Below are positions 27,687-38,078 of a stretch of 64,000 bases of DNA, piece by piece (the first letter of the stretch is position 1; the number at the start of each line of letters is the position of its first letter). The notes under the pieces were generated by a model, which saw only the letters and a list, made by a program, of their open reading frames with translations, was not told the DNA's origin and did no database searches. The stretch lies in the NCBI RefSeq assembly GCF_000214175.1, contig NC_015564.1, positions 3,906,001 through 3,970,000 on the forward strand. Reading direction: 5' to 3'. The position numbers and the translations under genes are program-made. The DNA comes from Hoyosella subflava DQS3-9A1. Its GTDB lineage: Bacteria > Actinomycetota > Actinomycetes > Mycobacteriales > Mycobacteriaceae.

Positions 27687-29272
27687 CTCAAGTCGATCCC
27701 GGCATCATTGCCGCATGGATCGACGCTGATCCTGACCCGGCAACCCGAGACGAATTACGCGCGCTTGACCCCGAGCTACTCGCTGAACGTTTCGCTGCGC
27801 CCCTGGCATTCGGTACCGCGGGCATCCGCGGGCCAGTCCGGGCAGGACCAAACGGAATGAACATCGCGGTGGTCACACGCACCACCGCGGGTATCGCAGC
27901 GTGGCTGCAGGGGCGCTGCCTCGGCGGTTCGACAGTGGTCGTAGGCCGCGATACTCGCCGAGGTTCTGAGTCTTTTGCCCGTGCCGCAGCCGAAGTCATG
28001 GCCGGAGCGGGCTTTCGCGTCGTGCTTCTGCCACGGCCGCTGCCGACGCCACTGGTTGCCTACGCGACGCGCAAATTGGGCGCGGCAGCGGGGATACAGA
28101 TTACCGCGTCGCATAATCCTCCCGAGGACAACGGGTACAAGCTGTACCTCGATGGGGGCGCGCAACTCGTAGCTCCAGCGGACCGTGAGATCGAAAAGTT
28201 GATCGCCGCTGCCCCTGGTGCCGCATCAGTGCCCCGGCAGCCGGTTGCGGCATCAGGTGAGGAGATCGTGACGAGTTATCTTCACCGCGTTGCCACGCTC
28301 CCTCGCACACCGCAACGCAACATCAGGGTGGCGCTTACCGCGATGCACGGTGTCGGTGGCGAAACTGCCGTCGCAGCGCTGCGGGCCGCCGGATTCACCG
28401 ATATCCCTCTGGTGCGTGAGCAGTTCGAGCCCGATCCCGCCTTCCCCACGGTCAGCTTCCCGAACCCTGAGGAGCCCGGCGCATCCGATCTCTTGTTGTC
28501 GCTCGCAGCTGAGGCAGAAGCCGACATCGCGGTGGCACTGGACCCAGATGCGGACAGGTGCGCCATTGGCGTACCTGCACCCGGGGGCTGGCGGATGCTG
28601 TCTGGCGACGAGACCGGCGTGCTCCTGGGCGATCACGTGCTGCGCCACACGACCGGGGACCGGCTAGTCGCAACGACCATCGTGTCCTCCTCGATGCTGG
28701 GCAAAATCGCCGCCTCGTACGGCGCGCGGTATGCAGAGACCCTGACGGGCTTCAAGTGGCTCGTGCGAGCTGGTTCAGGCCTGGTGTACGCGTATGAGGA
28801 AGCGATCGGCATCTGCGCCGACCCCCACACAGTTCTCGACAAAGACGGCATTTCCGCTGCCGTCGTCGCGTGTGACCTCGCAGCGTCCCTGAAGTCCGCG
28901 AACCGCACCCTCCTCGACGCGCTCAGCACATTGATGGACGAGCACGGAGTTCATACCACCGCCCAAGTTTCCCGCCGTTTCGCATCGCTTCCCGGTATTG
29001 CCGACGCGATGGCGCGGCTGCGCGGTGCCATGCCCGCCGAAATCGGCGGTGAGCAGATCGAGGTGACTGACATGCTGACGCTGCGCGGCCAGCGCCGGAC
29101 CGATGCGGTCGTGTTGCGCGGCAAGCACCTTCGCATCGTCGTTCGCCCCTCAGGCACCGAGCCTAAGCTGAAGTGCTACCTCGAAGCGGCTATGGACGAC
29201 AACACCCCAGCGTCACGCGCTGCGGCGAGCGAACTGATCGATGCGGGCCGGACGTTCGCTGCTTCGCTTTGA
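27683..29272 (+). CDS. pmmB: Phosphomannomutase/phosphoglucomutase family enzyme
   Basis: The 529-residue alpha-D-phosphohexomutase has all four family sites: phosphoserine loop [15 protein letters not shown], metal loop DPDADRC, sugar-binding GFKW region with YEEAIG, and phosphate-binding [10 protein letters not shown]. It moves phosphate between carbons 1 and 6 (or 1 and 5) of a sugar. Coupling by GTGA overlap to the nucleoside phosphorylase suggests it interconverts ribose 1- and 5-phosphate or hexose phosphates; which is unclear. It corresponds to Rv3308. Confidence 0.9.
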   Translation: MTQVDPGIIAAWIDADPDPATRDELRALDPELLAERFAAPLAFGTAGIRGPVRAGPNGMNIAVVTRTTAGIAAWLQGRCLGGSTVVVGRDTRRGSESFARAAAEVMAGAGFRVVLLPRPLPTPLVAYATRKLGAAAGIQITASHNPPEDNGYKLYLDGGAQLVAPADREIEKLIAAAPGAASVPRQPVAASGEEIVTSYLHRVATLPRTPQRNIRVALTAMHGVGGETAVAALRAAGFTDIPLVREQFEPDPAFPTVSFPNPEEPGASDLLLSLAAEAEADIAVALDPDADRCAIGVPAPGGWRMLSGDETGVLLGDHVLRHTTGDRLVATTIVSSSMLGKIAASYGARYAETLTGFKWLVRAGSGLVYAYEEAIGICADPHTVLDKDGISAAVVACDLAASLKSANRTLLDALSTLMDEHGVHTTAQVSRRFASLPGIADAMARLRGAMPAEIGGEQIEVTDMLTLRGQRRTDAVVLRGKHLRIVVRPSGTEPKLKCYLEAAMDDNTPASRAAASELIDAGRTFAASL

Positions 29273-29276
29273 CTGC

Positions 29277-29906
29277 TCAGCTATAGCGCGGACCGAACTG
29301 ACGATCTCCCGCGTCTCCAAGCCCGGGCACGATGAAGGCGTCATCGTTGAGCTCCGCATCGACAGTGGCTGTCACAAGGCGTACCGGGTACCCCGAACGT
29401 TCGAGAGCCTCGATCCCTTCTGGCGCCGCGACGACACAGATAGCCGTGACGTCTGACGCGCCGCGCTCTGCGAGCAGTTCGAGCGTGTAGAGCATCGAAC
29501 CACCCGTGGCGAGCATGGGGTCGAGAACGAACACAGGCCGGCCCTCGAGGCGCTGCGGCAGCGCCTCGAGATAGGGCACCGGCTTGTGCGTTGTCTCGTC
29601 GCGTGCCATACCCACGAACCCGGTCTGCGCTTCGGGGATCATGACGCTCGCCTGATCAGCCATGCCCAGCCCAGCACGCAGCACAGGCACAAGCAGCGGC
29701 GGGTCCTGCAGCCGGAAGCCGGTTGCCGTCGCTACTGGCGTTGCGACGTCGAACGCCGCGACTTTCGCCGTTCGCATCGCCTCATATACGAGCATCTGCG
29801 TCAGCTCGCGCAGCGAATTCCGGAACACTGCACTGTCGCTGCGCGCATCGCGCATCAACGTCAGGCGTACCGCGGCTAGAGGGTGATCGACAACCAGCGT
29901 GTCCAT
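29277..29906 (-). CDS. upp: Uracil phosphoribosyltransferase
   Basis: This enzyme (209 residues) makes UMP from uracil and PRPP. The PRPP loop is [10 protein letters not shown] and the uracil-binding C-terminus is [14 protein letters not shown] 29906 gives the normal N-terminus ([20 protein letters not shown]); a long upstream extension to 30113 is not family sequence and overlaps the divergent operon. It sits convergent to pmmB, 4 bases apart. Confidence 0.93.
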   Translation of the reverse strand: MDTLVVDHPLAAVRLTLMRDARSDSAVFRNSLRELTQMLVYEAMRTAKVAAFDVATPVATATGFRLQDPPLLVPVLRAGLGMADQASVMIPEAQTGFVGMARDETTHKPVPYLEALPQRLEGRPVFVLDPMLATGGSMLYTLELLAERGASDVTAICVVAAPEGIEALERSGYPVRLVTATVDAELNDDAFIVPGLGDAGDRQFGPRYS

Positions 29907-30036
29907 AGTCGCGAGCATATCGGTAAAAGATTTTCGCCACCGAATGGAACCGTTCGGCCGTCGCGATGCGTCCCACCTTCTCAGCGGCAGAAATGTGCGG
30001 CTGACGAGATGGACCGACGGGAGAGGGGAGACGGCT

Positions 30037-30360
30037 TTGAGCGAACTGGTTGCGGCGCCAGAGGAGATTCGCCGGTTCGGGGTGTGCGCGGAGGAACAAA
30101 GGACACGTCTCACCTTGGCCTCGGCCTCGGTGGCTGCGCTCGAGCCTGCGCACTTAGCGCCAGCGCTCGGACTAATCGGCAGTGACTATCTCGCGGCCTT
30201 CAACACCGCGCGGCAGCGATACGTCTCAGCTCTGACTTCCCTCGCTCACGTGGCCGGCGGGATGTCGTCCACCGCTGCGGTGACCGCACAGGCTTATACG
30301 ACCCGCGACGCAGCGTTCTCCGCCGCGCTCGGGGGCCGGGTGCAGGAGGCGGGCCAATGA
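30037..30360 (+). CDS. Small helical protein, type VII secretion (EspC/WXG100)-like
   Basis: The start is TTG 30037 behind GAGAGGGGAG, giving 107 residues. The product is a helix-turn-helix hairpin without membrane segment or signal peptide, rich in Ala with conserved-looking hydrophobic spacing ([25 protein letters not shown]). It resembles EspC-type or ESX-1 associated proteins encoded beside type VII substrates. No exact WXG motif is present. It overlaps the next gene by ATGA, so the two products are probably made in equal amounts and may pair. Confidence 0.6.
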   Translation: MSELVAAPEEIRRFGVCAEEQRTRLTLASASVAALEPAHLAPALGLIGSDYLAAFNTARQRYVSALTSLAHVAGGMSSTAAVTAQAYTTRDAAFSAALGGRVQEAGQ

Positions 30361-31382
30361 TCGATGTTGCACTGCTGAAGAAACCCCTCGACGACCTCGC
30401 TGCAACCCTAGGCACCGGGCAGATGCCAGCGACTGATCCGATGAGGCAACTTACGCACGTCGCGGGAACGCTCAACCAGGTCAGCGATCTTGGACTCAGC
30501 TCCGCGCGACAACTGGAAGGGGCGTGGCGGGGTCACGCCGCGGATGCTGCTGTGGCCAAGGGACTTGACTTCGGAAACGTTGCCGGTCAGCTCGCCACGC
30601 ACGGACAAAGCCTGGGATTCAGCTGGTTGTCCGCACTGGAGTCGGTGCTGCGCGGCGTCGGTGAGCTCGCGGCGATTGGCGCGTCATTCATGCGCATTCT
30701 GCAGCATGCTGAAACCCTCCTCGCACACCCACTTGGCCAGCTCACATTGCTGAAAGAGGCACTCGATCACCTGTCCCGCGCCCTCGACGTTGTCATCCGC
30801 CTAAGCAGCGAGCTGTCATCGAACGCCGGCGGACTCAATACGCTAGGGGCAGACCTGCAGATCCCGACAGCCCCCGGGCCGAGTATCGCCGATCAGGGAT
30901 ACGGATCTGCCGCTGCCGCCGCGTTCGGCGCCCAGTCCGATGTTGTGCCGGCGAACGGATCATTTGAGACCGCGAGCGCTTCCGGGGGCGGCGCGATAGT
31001 CCAACTTCCGGACGGCAGCATCGCGTCCGCCCCTACTCCACAGGCTGCCGACGCGGTGCGCAACGCACTCAGCCAGCGCGGTGTGCCCTACGTTTGGGGT
31101 GGCACAACACCGGGTGCGGGATTCGACTGCAGCGGGCTGACTCAGTGGTCGTATGCGCAAGCCGGGATAGAGATTCCCCGGCTCGCGCAGGAACAGAACG
31201 TCGGTACGCCCGTCAGGTCTGATCAATTGATGGCGGGCGACCTGGCCGTGTGGGATGGGCACGTCGCCATGGTGATTGGCAACGGTCAAATGGTGGAGGC
31301 AGGCAATCCGGTGAGTGTCTCGCAAATCCGCACCGACAATATGGGTCAGGCGTTCTACGGTTTCTACAGGCCGACATCATGA
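30357..31382 (+). CDS. NlpC/P60 (C40) peptidoglycan hydrolase with WXG100-like N-terminus
   Basis: The 341-residue protein has a helical N-terminal half (about 1-170) with LEGAWRGHAADAA, a WXG-type turn. A Gly/Ser/Pro linker follows, then an NlpC/P60 domain (about 220-341). The catalytic Cys is in FDCSGLTQWSY and the His in WDGHVAMVIG. Such enzymes cut gamma-D-Glu to diaminopimelate bonds in peptidoglycan. There is no Sec signal, so export through a type VII-like path guided by the helical half is likely. ATGA overlaps on both sides. Confidence 0.82.
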   Translation: MIDVALLKKPLDDLAATLGTGQMPATDPMRQLTHVAGTLNQVSDLGLSSARQLEGAWRGHAADAAVAKGLDFGNVAGQLATHGQSLGFSWLSALESVLRGVGELAAIGASFMRILQHAETLLAHPLGQLTLLKEALDHLSRALDVVIRLSSELSSNAGGLNTLGADLQIPTAPGPSIADQGYGSAAAAAFGAQSDVVPANGSFETASASGGGAIVQLPDGSIASAPTPQAADAVRNALSQRGVPYVWGGTTPGAGFDCSGLTQWSYAQAGIEIPRLAQEQNVGTPVRSDQLMAGDLAVWDGHVAMVIGNGQMVEAGNPVSVSQIRTDNMGQAFYGFYRPTS

Positions 31383-31678
31383 GCGGTGTGAGGGTCCGCG
31401 CCACGCCTCAGGGTTTTCCAGTGCACCTCAGCATCAGCAAAGAGGCTCTTCGCTACGGTGCGGCGCATGTGGCGGACGAGGTCATTCGTCAGTGTCGGGA
31501 TGCCGCCCTCGAAGGGGCCGTTGCGATCCGCGAACACTGCGAGCAAGCTGGAGTGTCGCAGCAGACGCTCGCCGAACTGAGTGTCCCGACAGCTGCGGAA
31601 CTGGCCGCCGCGCGCGAGACAGCAGAGGCCCGCCGGGCGTTCGAGCCGACACTAGAGAAGTGGGGGTTCACGAGGTGA
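31379..31678 (+). CDS. Hypothetical protein in the NlpC/P60 operon
   Basis: This 99-residue protein starts at ATG 31379, overlapping the hydrolase stop, and its stop overlaps the next GTG. It begins with a short beta segment (VRVRATPQGFPVHLSIS) followed by helices. I recognise no family. Similar small proteins sit beside YbaB-like genes in actinobacterial type VII-associated operons. A chaperone or partner role is inference only. Confidence 0.6.
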   Translation: MSGVRVRATPQGFPVHLSISKEALRYGAAHVADEVIRQCRDAALEGAVAIREHCEQAGVSQQTLAELSVPTAAELAAARETAEARRAFEPTLEKWGFTR

Positions 31679-31989
31679 CCGCGCCGCAAACGTTCCACGA
31701 CGTGCTCGCGCGGGTACAACGACAGAGGGATGCTCTCGAAGACGCGGTCGGCAAACTCAGCAGCCATCGTGGACGTGGGCACGCTGCTGAGGGCAAAGTC
31801 ACGGCGGAGGTTGATGCTTCAGGTGCGCTCGTGTCCCTGGTCATCCACGAGTCCCTTACCCGACTTTCCGCAACGGAGGTTGCCGGGCACATCCTGACGG
31901 CAGCGCAGAACGCCTCGACTGCTTCGGAATCCGCGCGACGCGCGGTGCTGAGCACAATGGCTAGTGCACTCGGCGCCCGCACTGGTTAG
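31675..31989 (+). CDS. YbaB/EbfC-like small protein
   Basis: GTG 31675 (GTGA overlap) gives 104 residues. The middle (AEGKVTAEVDASGALVSLVIHE) is the beta hairpin of the YbaB/EbfC fold and the rest is helical. Classical YbaB binds DNA; actinobacterial versions are frequently found with EspC-like and WXG proteins, where the function is undefined. It ends the four-gene coupled operon. Confidence 0.65.
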   Translation: MTAPQTFHDVLARVQRQRDALEDAVGKLSSHRGRGHAAEGKVTAEVDASGALVSLVIHESLTRLSATEVAGHILTAAQNASTASESARRAVLSTMASALGARTG

Positions 31990-31999
31990 GCTTGCGCGC

Positions 32000-33238
32000 A
32001 TGGCAGGTGACATCGTCCCTATTGAGCTCGGTTTGACTGACGGCGACGTCGTGACCCTTTGGGCACCACGCTGGCGAGAAGGCGACGATGAGTGGCAGGC
32101 CTTCCTTGGGCGCGACGAGGACCTCTTCGCTTTCGAATCCATCGCGCAGCTCGCGGCCTTCATTCGCACCGAAGAGGACCACGACCTTGTGGAACATCCC
32201 ACCTGGCATGTTGTGGCAGCGCTCTCCGCGGCTGAGTTGGAGCCAGAGGAAGAGCACCGTTACGACCTCGTTGGGGCTCCGGAACTCGCAGCGGGACTAC
32301 CCGACGCGCTCACTGTCGCAGAACTCGAAGACACCCTGAACATGGCGCGAACACTCGGTGAAGTCTGCGACCTCGACGCGGTCAATCGCTTCTTCGACAA
32401 CCACCCTCAACTCGATGCACTTCCCGGTGGTCACCACGCCTTCGCGGGCAGTGATGGCGAAGAACTCTGGAACAAGGTCGGCAGAGCGCTCGCTGACGGC
32501 TGGGACGGAGTACTCGACGCGATCGACAACATTGTCGCCTCACCCGACGTCGACCCTGAGGTGCTGGAACTCTGCGAGGCTGAGATTCTCGCAGCCGATG
32601 AGAACGACGTCGAAGCCGATGATGCCGCCGAAAGCGCCGATGATGTGGAAGAACTCGACGAGGCGCCGCTCTCTGAGGATGACGATCACGACGATTTCTG
32701 GGTTGCGGTCGGCATCGACCCAGTGAAGATTCTGACGGGCTCCGACGAGTACTACACATTGCGCTGTTATCTCGACGATCTGCCCGTGTTCCTCGGCAAG
32801 GACGGCACCATCTACGCCTTCCGCAGTGAACGCGCGCTCGCACGTTACCTCGCGGACAAGCACGATCATGAACTCGCCGCGGTCACCACGTTTGCCGAAG
32901 TCGCGACAGCCGCCACTGATGGTTCCCTCGACATCACCGTCACGGACGACAACACCTACGTGCTGACCGGACTGGTCGACGACATCGCTACTGGGCCCGA
33001 GTCAGTCGACAGTGAGCAACTGGACTTGGCAGTCGAACTTCTCTCCGATGCTGCTGATTTCGCTGACGACGACAGCGTCGAGGAGGCGCTAGCCCGGACA
33101 ACACCACTTGGCTGGTACGTCTCGTACGTGATCAGCCCGGACCCAACGCGCATGGCGCCGGGCGCACCGTTCACGACTGAGGCTGCAGCCTGGCGCGATC
33201 TCGTCCACGCCTTCGAAGCACGCCTGCGCGTCATGTAG
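32000..33238 (+). CDS. Conserved acidic protein, Rv3311-like
   Basis: The 412-residue protein starts with MAGDIVPIELGL and has two related segments. WAPRWREGDDEWQAFLGRDEDLFAFES in the first half is echoed by LRCYLDDLPVFLGKDGTIYAFRSE in the second, separated by a low-complexity acidic linker (about residues 200-240). This matches my recollection of Rv3311 (about 420 residues, unknown function) at the same place between upp and add. No catalytic motif or membrane segment is seen. The duplicated FLG-(K/R)D-fold could be a peptide- or ligand-binding module. Confidence 0.75.
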   Translation: MAGDIVPIELGLTDGDVVTLWAPRWREGDDEWQAFLGRDEDLFAFESIAQLAAFIRTEEDHDLVEHPTWHVVAALSAAELEPEEEHRYDLVGAPELAAGLPDALTVAELEDTLNMARTLGEVCDLDAVNRFFDNHPQLDALPGGHHAFAGSDGEELWNKVGRALADGWDGVLDAIDNIVASPDVDPEVLELCEAEILAADENDVEADDAAESADDVEELDEAPLSEDDDHDDFWVAVGIDPVKILTGSDEYYTLRCYLDDLPVFLGKDGTIYAFRSERALARYLADKHDHELAAVTTFAEVATAATDGSLDITVTDDNTYVLTGLVDDIATGPESVDSEQLDLAVELLSDAADFADDDSVEEALARTTPLGWYVSYVISPDPTRMAPGAPFTTEAAAWRDLVHAFEARLRVM

Positions 33239-34342
33239 CTACCCGATCAGGACTGCGTAGCCCGGCTTGATCACCTCGTCGATGATCGCGAGCCGTTTGT
33301 CGAACGAGTAGAACGCAGACTTCATCGCATTGATGGTGAAGCGTTCAAGGTCGCTCCAGCCGTAGCCGAATGTTTCGACGAGCTTGAGCATCTCTTCGCT
33401 CATCGTGGTGTGGCTCATCAGCCGGTTGTCAGTATTGACGGTCACCCGGAATTGAAGCTGCGCAAGCTGATTGAAAGGATGCTCAGCGATGCTTGCCGCG
33501 GCCCCTGTCTGCACGTTCGAGCTTGGGCACAATTCAAGTGGGATGCGCTTGTCACGAATGTAGTTGGCGAGCAAGCCCAGTTTTGCCTCGCCGAACGTAC
33601 CCTCGGGCCCCAACTCGATGTCATCCATGATGCGCACACCGTGTCCGAGCCGGTCAGCACCGCAAAACGCGACTGCCTCGTGGATCGAAGGCAAGCCAAA
33701 CGCTTCCCCTGCGTGGATTGTGAAGTGCGCGTTCTCCTTCTGCAGGAACTCGAACGCGTCCAGATGCCTCGATGGCGGGAACCCCGCTTCCGCACCGGCA
33801 ATATCAAATCCACAGACACCATCGTGGCGGTACTTCACCGCCAGCTCAGCGATCTCCCGTGACCGTGCCGCATGACGCATCGCCGTAACGAGACAGCGCA
33901 CCACAATGTCGTGCCCGGATTGATCTCTGACAGCCCGCACTCCCTCAGCGAAGCCCGAAAGCGTCGACTCCATCACAGCATCGAGGTTCAGTCCCGCGTC
34001 GAGATGCTGTTCGGGCGCGAACCGCACCTCCGCGTACACGACACCGTCGGCGGCGAGGTCCTCGACACATTCGCGGGCCACCCTAGCCAGCGCGGCCGGC
34101 GTCTGCATAACAGCGACCGTATGACCGAAGGTCTGCAGATAGAGTTCCAGCGAACCGCTGTCCGCCGCATCGCGGAACCACACCCGTAGTTCTTCCGGGT
34201 TATCCGCAGGCAAGTCCGTGTAACCACAGTCCCGCGCGAGATCCAGAACCGTCTGAGGGCGCAATCCCCCATCAAGATGATCATGCAAGAGCACTTTTGG
34301 TGCGAGACGAAGCGATGCCAGGTTTATCGGCGTGTGCGTCAT
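33239..34342 (-). CDS. add: Adenosine deaminase
   Basis: This zinc enzyme (367 residues) converts adenosine to inosine in purine salvage, feeding the nearby phosphorylase. Metal and catalytic residues are visible: LLHDHLDGG (HxH), TIHAGEA, LGHGVRI and [12 protein letters not shown] 34342 ([11 protein letters not shown]) is chosen; the frame to 34387 adds 15 unrelated residues. It corresponds to Rv3313c and is convergent with the Rv3311-like gene. Confidence 0.93.
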   Translation of the reverse strand: MTHTPINLASLRLAPKVLLHDHLDGGLRPQTVLDLARDCGYTDLPADNPEELRVWFRDAADSGSLELYLQTFGHTVAVMQTPAALARVARECVEDLAADGVVYAEVRFAPEQHLDAGLNLDAVMESTLSGFAEGVRAVRDQSGHDIVVRCLVTAMRHAARSREIAELAVKYRHDGVCGFDIAGAEAGFPPSRHLDAFEFLQKENAHFTIHAGEAFGLPSIHEAVAFCGADRLGHGVRIMDDIELGPEGTFGEAKLGLLANYIRDKRIPLELCPSSNVQTGAAASIAEHPFNQLAQLQFRVTVNTDNRLMSHTTMSEEMLKLVETFGYGWSDLERFTINAMKSAFYSFDKRLAIIDEVIKPGYAVLIG

Positions 34343-34406
34343 ATAGCGACGGTAGCGGATGCAATGCTGACCGGGGTGAGGCAGCACGTGTGGAAGGATC
34401 GCAACT

Positions 34407-36428
34407 GTGGCTGACCTGACTGATCCTCACCTCTGGCTTGAAGACATCACCGGCGATGCGGCACTGGAGTGGGCCCGCAAGCACAACGACGTCACCGAAC
34501 AGGCGTTTGTGGATGACGCCTTTGAGGAGTCTCGGGCACGCTTGCTCGGAGCGCTCGATACGGACGATCGCATCCCCTACGTCAGGCGCCGCGGCGAGTA
34601 CCTCTACAACTTCTGGCGAGACGCCCGGAATCCGCGCGGCCTCTGGCGCCGCACGACTCTAGATCAGTATCTGCACGAGCAGCCGCAGTGGGACATCCTC
34701 CTCAACGTCGACGAACTAGCGATAGCCGAGTCCGAGAACTGGGTGTGGGCAGGAGCGACCGCGCTTCGGCCTGGCTATGAACTGGCACTGGTCAGCCTTT
34801 CCCGTGGCGGTGCTGATGCGGCCGTCGTACGTGAATTCGATTTGCGGACAAAACAGTTCATCGTCAATGGTTTCAGCCTGCCCGAGGCGAAAAGCGACGT
34901 GCGCTGGTTCGATCACGACAGTCTCTACGTCGGCACGGATTTCGGGGAGGGGTCGCTGACAGCATCCGGCTACCCGCGCATCGCGAAGTTGTGGCGGCGC
35001 GGCATGCCGCTCGCCGAAGCGGAGACAGTATTCGAAGGCGAAGCCACAGACGTCGCTGTCTCTGCGTGGCGCGATCTCACACCAGGCTACGAACGGAGCT
35101 TTGCTGAGCGGGCAATCGACTTCTACACCTCGGAGCGGTTCCTGCTGACGAACGACGGTCCGGTCTGGATCGAGGCTCCGCTTGACGCGCGCCTCTCGGC
35201 CCACCGTGAGTGGCTGCTGATCTACTTGCGCTCGCCGTGGAGTATCAACGGCAGCGAATTTCCCGCAGGCACGCTCCTGAGTGCGCCTTTCGACAGTTAC
35301 ATCGCGGGTCAGCGGGAAATTACCACGGTGTTTACTCCCGATCCGCACACCTCTCTCCAGTCGTTCTCGTGGACCGCGGAACACCTCGTGCTGGAGGTGA
35401 TGCGCGACGTCCGCAGCGAACTGGTTGTGCTACGGCCCGGAAGCTGGACGGGGCAGGCACTTCCGGGGCTGCCTCCCCTGGAAACCGTTGCGGTCGTGGA
35501 CACCGACCCCGATCACAGCGAGGAAATCTTTCTCAGCACCAGTGGTTTCACGTCCCCAGCAACCCTCTGGCATGGCGCACTCGGCGAAACCATCGACGTC
35601 ATCAAAGCGGTGCCACCGCTCTTCGACGCGGATGACATCGTCACTGAGCAACATTTCGCGACCTCTGACGACGGCACAGAGGTCCCGTACTTCCTCGTGC
35701 GCCGGAAGGACGCCCCGCCTGGGCCCACGCTTCTCTACGGGTACGGGGGGTTCCAGAATTCGCTGACACCGGCATATAGCGCTGTACTTGGCCGCGGCTG
35801 GCTCGAGCGCGGTGGCACCTATGCGGTCGCGAACACGCGAGGCGGAGGCGAGTACGGCCCCGCGTGGCACACGCAGGCGCTGCGCGAGAATCGGCATCGA
35901 GTCTTCGAGGATTTCGCCGCGGTCGCTCGTGACCTCGTTTCGAGTGGCGTCACCACACCGAAGCAGCTGGGCATTCAGGGCGGCAGTAACGGTGGCCTGC
36001 TGATGGGCGTCATGCTTACCCGCTATCCGGAACTATTCGGCGCGATCGTGTGCCAGGTGCCACTTTTGGACATGCGCCGGTACCACCTGTTACTTGCGGG
36101 TGCCTCTTGGGTGGCTGAGTATGGTGACCCGGAAAGCCCGGAAGACTGGGGATTCCTCGCTACCTACTCTCCGTACCAGGCGGTGGTTGCCGAGGCGGAC
36201 TACCCACCGGTGCTCATCATGACATCAACGCGCGATGACCGCGTCCACCCAGGTCACGCCCGAAAAATGGTGGCAAGGCTCGAGGAACTCGGACACCAGG
36301 TGTGGTACTTCGAAAACATCGAGGGCGGTCACGGCGGGGCCGCTGACAATGCGCAGCTCGCGCACAAATCTGCGCTTGCCTACGAGTTTCTGTGGCGAAC
36401 GCTGGACGGGCGCACCCACCGAATGTGA
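34407..36428 (+). CDS. Prolyl oligopeptidase family serine peptidase (S9A)
   Basis: The 673-residue cytoplasmic peptidase has an N-terminal beta-propeller (about 70-400) and a C-terminal alpha/beta hydrolase. The catalytic triad is Ser in [10 protein letters not shown], Asp in [11 protein letters not shown] and His in EGGHGGA. Members cleave after Pro (or basic residues) in peptides of up to about 30 residues. The start is GTG 34407 with GGAAGGA upstream. There is no signal peptide. Confidence 0.9.
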   Translation: MADLTDPHLWLEDITGDAALEWARKHNDVTEQAFVDDAFEESRARLLGALDTDDRIPYVRRRGEYLYNFWRDARNPRGLWRRTTLDQYLHEQPQWDILLNVDELAIAESENWVWAGATALRPGYELALVSLSRGGADAAVVREFDLRTKQFIVNGFSLPEAKSDVRWFDHDSLYVGTDFGEGSLTASGYPRIAKLWRRGMPLAEAETVFEGEATDVAVSAWRDLTPGYERSFAERAIDFYTSERFLLTNDGPVWIEAPLDARLSAHREWLLIYLRSPWSINGSEFPAGTLLSAPFDSYIAGQREITTVFTPDPHTSLQSFSWTAEHLVLEVMRDVRSELVVLRPGSWTGQALPGLPPLETVAVVDTDPDHSEEIFLSTSGFTSPATLWHGALGETIDVIKAVPPLFDADDIVTEQHFATSDDGTEVPYFLVRRKDAPPGPTLLYGYGGFQNSLTPAYSAVLGRGWLERGGTYAVANTRGGGEYGPAWHTQALRENRHRVFEDFAAVARDLVSSGVTTPKQLGIQGGSNGGLLMGVMLTRYPELFGAIVCQVPLLDMRRYHLLLAGASWVAEYGDPESPEDWGFLATYSPYQAVVAEADYPPVLIMTSTRDDRVHPGHARKMVARLEELGHQVWYFENIEGGHGGAADNAQLAHKSALAYEFLWRTLDGRTHRM

Positions 36429-36440
36429 AAGGATCCGGCT

Positions 36441-37208
36441 GTGACCGATTCACCGCCCCGTTCTGGTGCCCAGGCCGTCGAACGTGCCGTCGCCATTCTG
36501 AGGTGCTTCGTGTCTACCAGAGAAAGCCTCGGAATCACAGAGCTGGCACACACAACGGGACTGACAATTAGCACAGTCCACCGAATCGTCCGGGTCCTGA
36601 CGCACGAGGGGCTCCTTGTGCACGATGCACGCGGCGAACGCTACCTGCTTGGCCCCACGCTGGTTATGCTCGGGCGGCACGCGCAAGAGCAACTTGGATA
36701 TGGCCGTGCCCAGCCAATCCTCGACGACCTGGCGGCAGAAACGGGCGAGTCCGTCAACCTGGGTATACGAACAGGGAACGAAGTTCAGATCGTGCTGCAC
36801 GCTGCTTCACCGCAGCCGCTGCGGTTCGATCAAGAACCGGGAACCCGCGTGCCGCTCAATGTCTCCGCCATGGGCAAGTGTTTCCTCGCCTATAGCGGAT
36901 CGATCGCTGACCAGTTAGCCGGACTCGGCGAGCTTGCCGGGGCAACGGTCAAGAGCATCACCAGCCGGAAGGATCTGGCTGAAGAGCTGTATGCCGTGCG
37001 GCGGCGCGGATGGGCGCTCAACGATGAAGAACGAAACCCAGGTGTTCGGGCCATCGCGGTCCCAGTTCTGCACCACAGCGGTACTGCCGTCGCCGCCGTA
37101 GCGGTACAGGGGCCTACCGTCCGGATCACCGACGAGGACGTTCCGCGACTCGCCCGGGTAGCAGGGCAGCAAGTGTCACGCATCGCTGCCCTGCTTGTCG
37201 GTGACTAG
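36441..37208 (+). CDS. IclR-family transcriptional regulator
   Basis: The 255-residue regulator has an N-terminal winged helix (AVERAVAILRCF, LGITELAHTTGLTISTVHRIVRVL) and a C-terminal IclR effector domain (ESVNLGIRTGNEVQIVLH, VPLNVSAMGKCFLA, RGWALNDEERNPGVRAIAVPV). The effector is unknown. It abuts ssuC tail to tail, so it is not in that operon. It lies 12 bases after the prolyl oligopeptidase and may be co-transcribed with it. Confidence 0.88.
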   Translation: MTDSPPRSGAQAVERAVAILRCFVSTRESLGITELAHTTGLTISTVHRIVRVLTHEGLLVHDARGERYLLGPTLVMLGRHAQEQLGYGRAQPILDDLAAETGESVNLGIRTGNEVQIVLHAASPQPLRFDQEPGTRVPLNVSAMGKCFLAYSGSIADQLAGLGELAGATVKSITSRKDLAEELYAVRRRGWALNDEERNPGVRAIAVPVLHHSGTAVAAVAVQGPTVRITDEDVPRLARVAGQQVSRIAALLVGD

Positions 37209-38078
37209 CTACTTGTTTTCGAGCAGTCCGCGTCTGCGCAGCAGCGCCTGCTCAATCTGACCGAACACCAGGCTGTCGACGAGAATGCCGATCACCAGGA
37301 TTATGATCATCGTGGCCAGCAAACCGTGGGCATCACCGAGATCGCGGGAAATCTGAAGGGAATGCCCCAGCGACGATTGGCCCGCAGCGGTGACGATCAG
37401 TTCGCCGGCCATCAGGCTCCGCCACGCGAACGCCCAGCCCTGTTTGAGCCCAGCCACGAAATTCGGGAGCGCGGCAGGAAGAATCACGTGGCGATAGAGA
37501 GACAGCCCTCGAGCGCCGAGAACATGCCCCGCACGCAACCACAGCGGCGGGATCTGATCGACGCCGCTGATCAGTCCGTTCGCGATCGAGGGTGCCGCAC
37601 CAAGTACGACGACGAAGAAGATCGCCTGCTCTCCGCTGAACGGGAACAGCAAGATAGCGAGCGGGACCCACGCGACCGAAGGCATCGTTTGCAGCCCGGT
37701 GATGAAGGAACCGAATGCGGCCCGCAGCACTCGGATCCGCGACACGAGACTCCCCACGATGACACCGATCACCAGCGCGAGCGCGAAGCCACTCACACCC
37801 CGCTGCAGCGTCACAAAGGCAGCATCGACCAGGCTGCCATCGAGTGTGCGGCGCCAAAGTTCAGCGAACACGTCAACGGGACCCGGGAGCAGATACTCAG
37901 GTTTCCACCCTGACAGTACGACTAGCTGCCAGATTCCGAGCGCGAGCGCGATCGCCCCAAGCTTCGGCCAGACCGCCGCCCATATACGGGCTGGAAGAGG
38001 CTTCTTCTCTTCCTGGGGCGTGTCGAGGCTGTCGAGGCCCTGAATCTCCTCATCGAGTTGTGCGATGTCAGCGGCCAT
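37209..38078 (-). CDS. ssuC: Sulfonate/nitrate-type ABC permease (left copy)
   Basis: The 289-residue permease has about six membrane helices after a polar N-terminus of about 40 residues. The family loop GLKQGWAFAWRSLMAGE lies near residue 210. Helices and the conserved R.LPAALP.F segment (VILPAALPNFVAG) place it in the SsuC/TauC group. It overlaps ssuB by 11 bases. It is the only complete permease partner near the two ssuA genes at 38853 and 51691, because the right copy lost its ssuBC. Confidence 0.88.
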   Translation of the reverse strand: MAADIAQLDEEIQGLDSLDTPQEEKKPLPARIWAAVWPKLGAIALALGIWQLVVLSGWKPEYLLPGPVDVFAELWRRTLDGSLVDAAFVTLQRGVSGFALALVIGVIVGSLVSRIRVLRAAFGSFITGLQTMPSVAWVPLAILLFPFSGEQAIFFVVVLGAAPSIANGLISGVDQIPPLWLRAGHVLGARGLSLYRHVILPAALPNFVAGLKQGWAFAWRSLMAGELIVTAAGQSSLGHSLQISRDLGDAHGLLATMIIILVIGILVDSLVFGQIEQALLRRRGLLENK

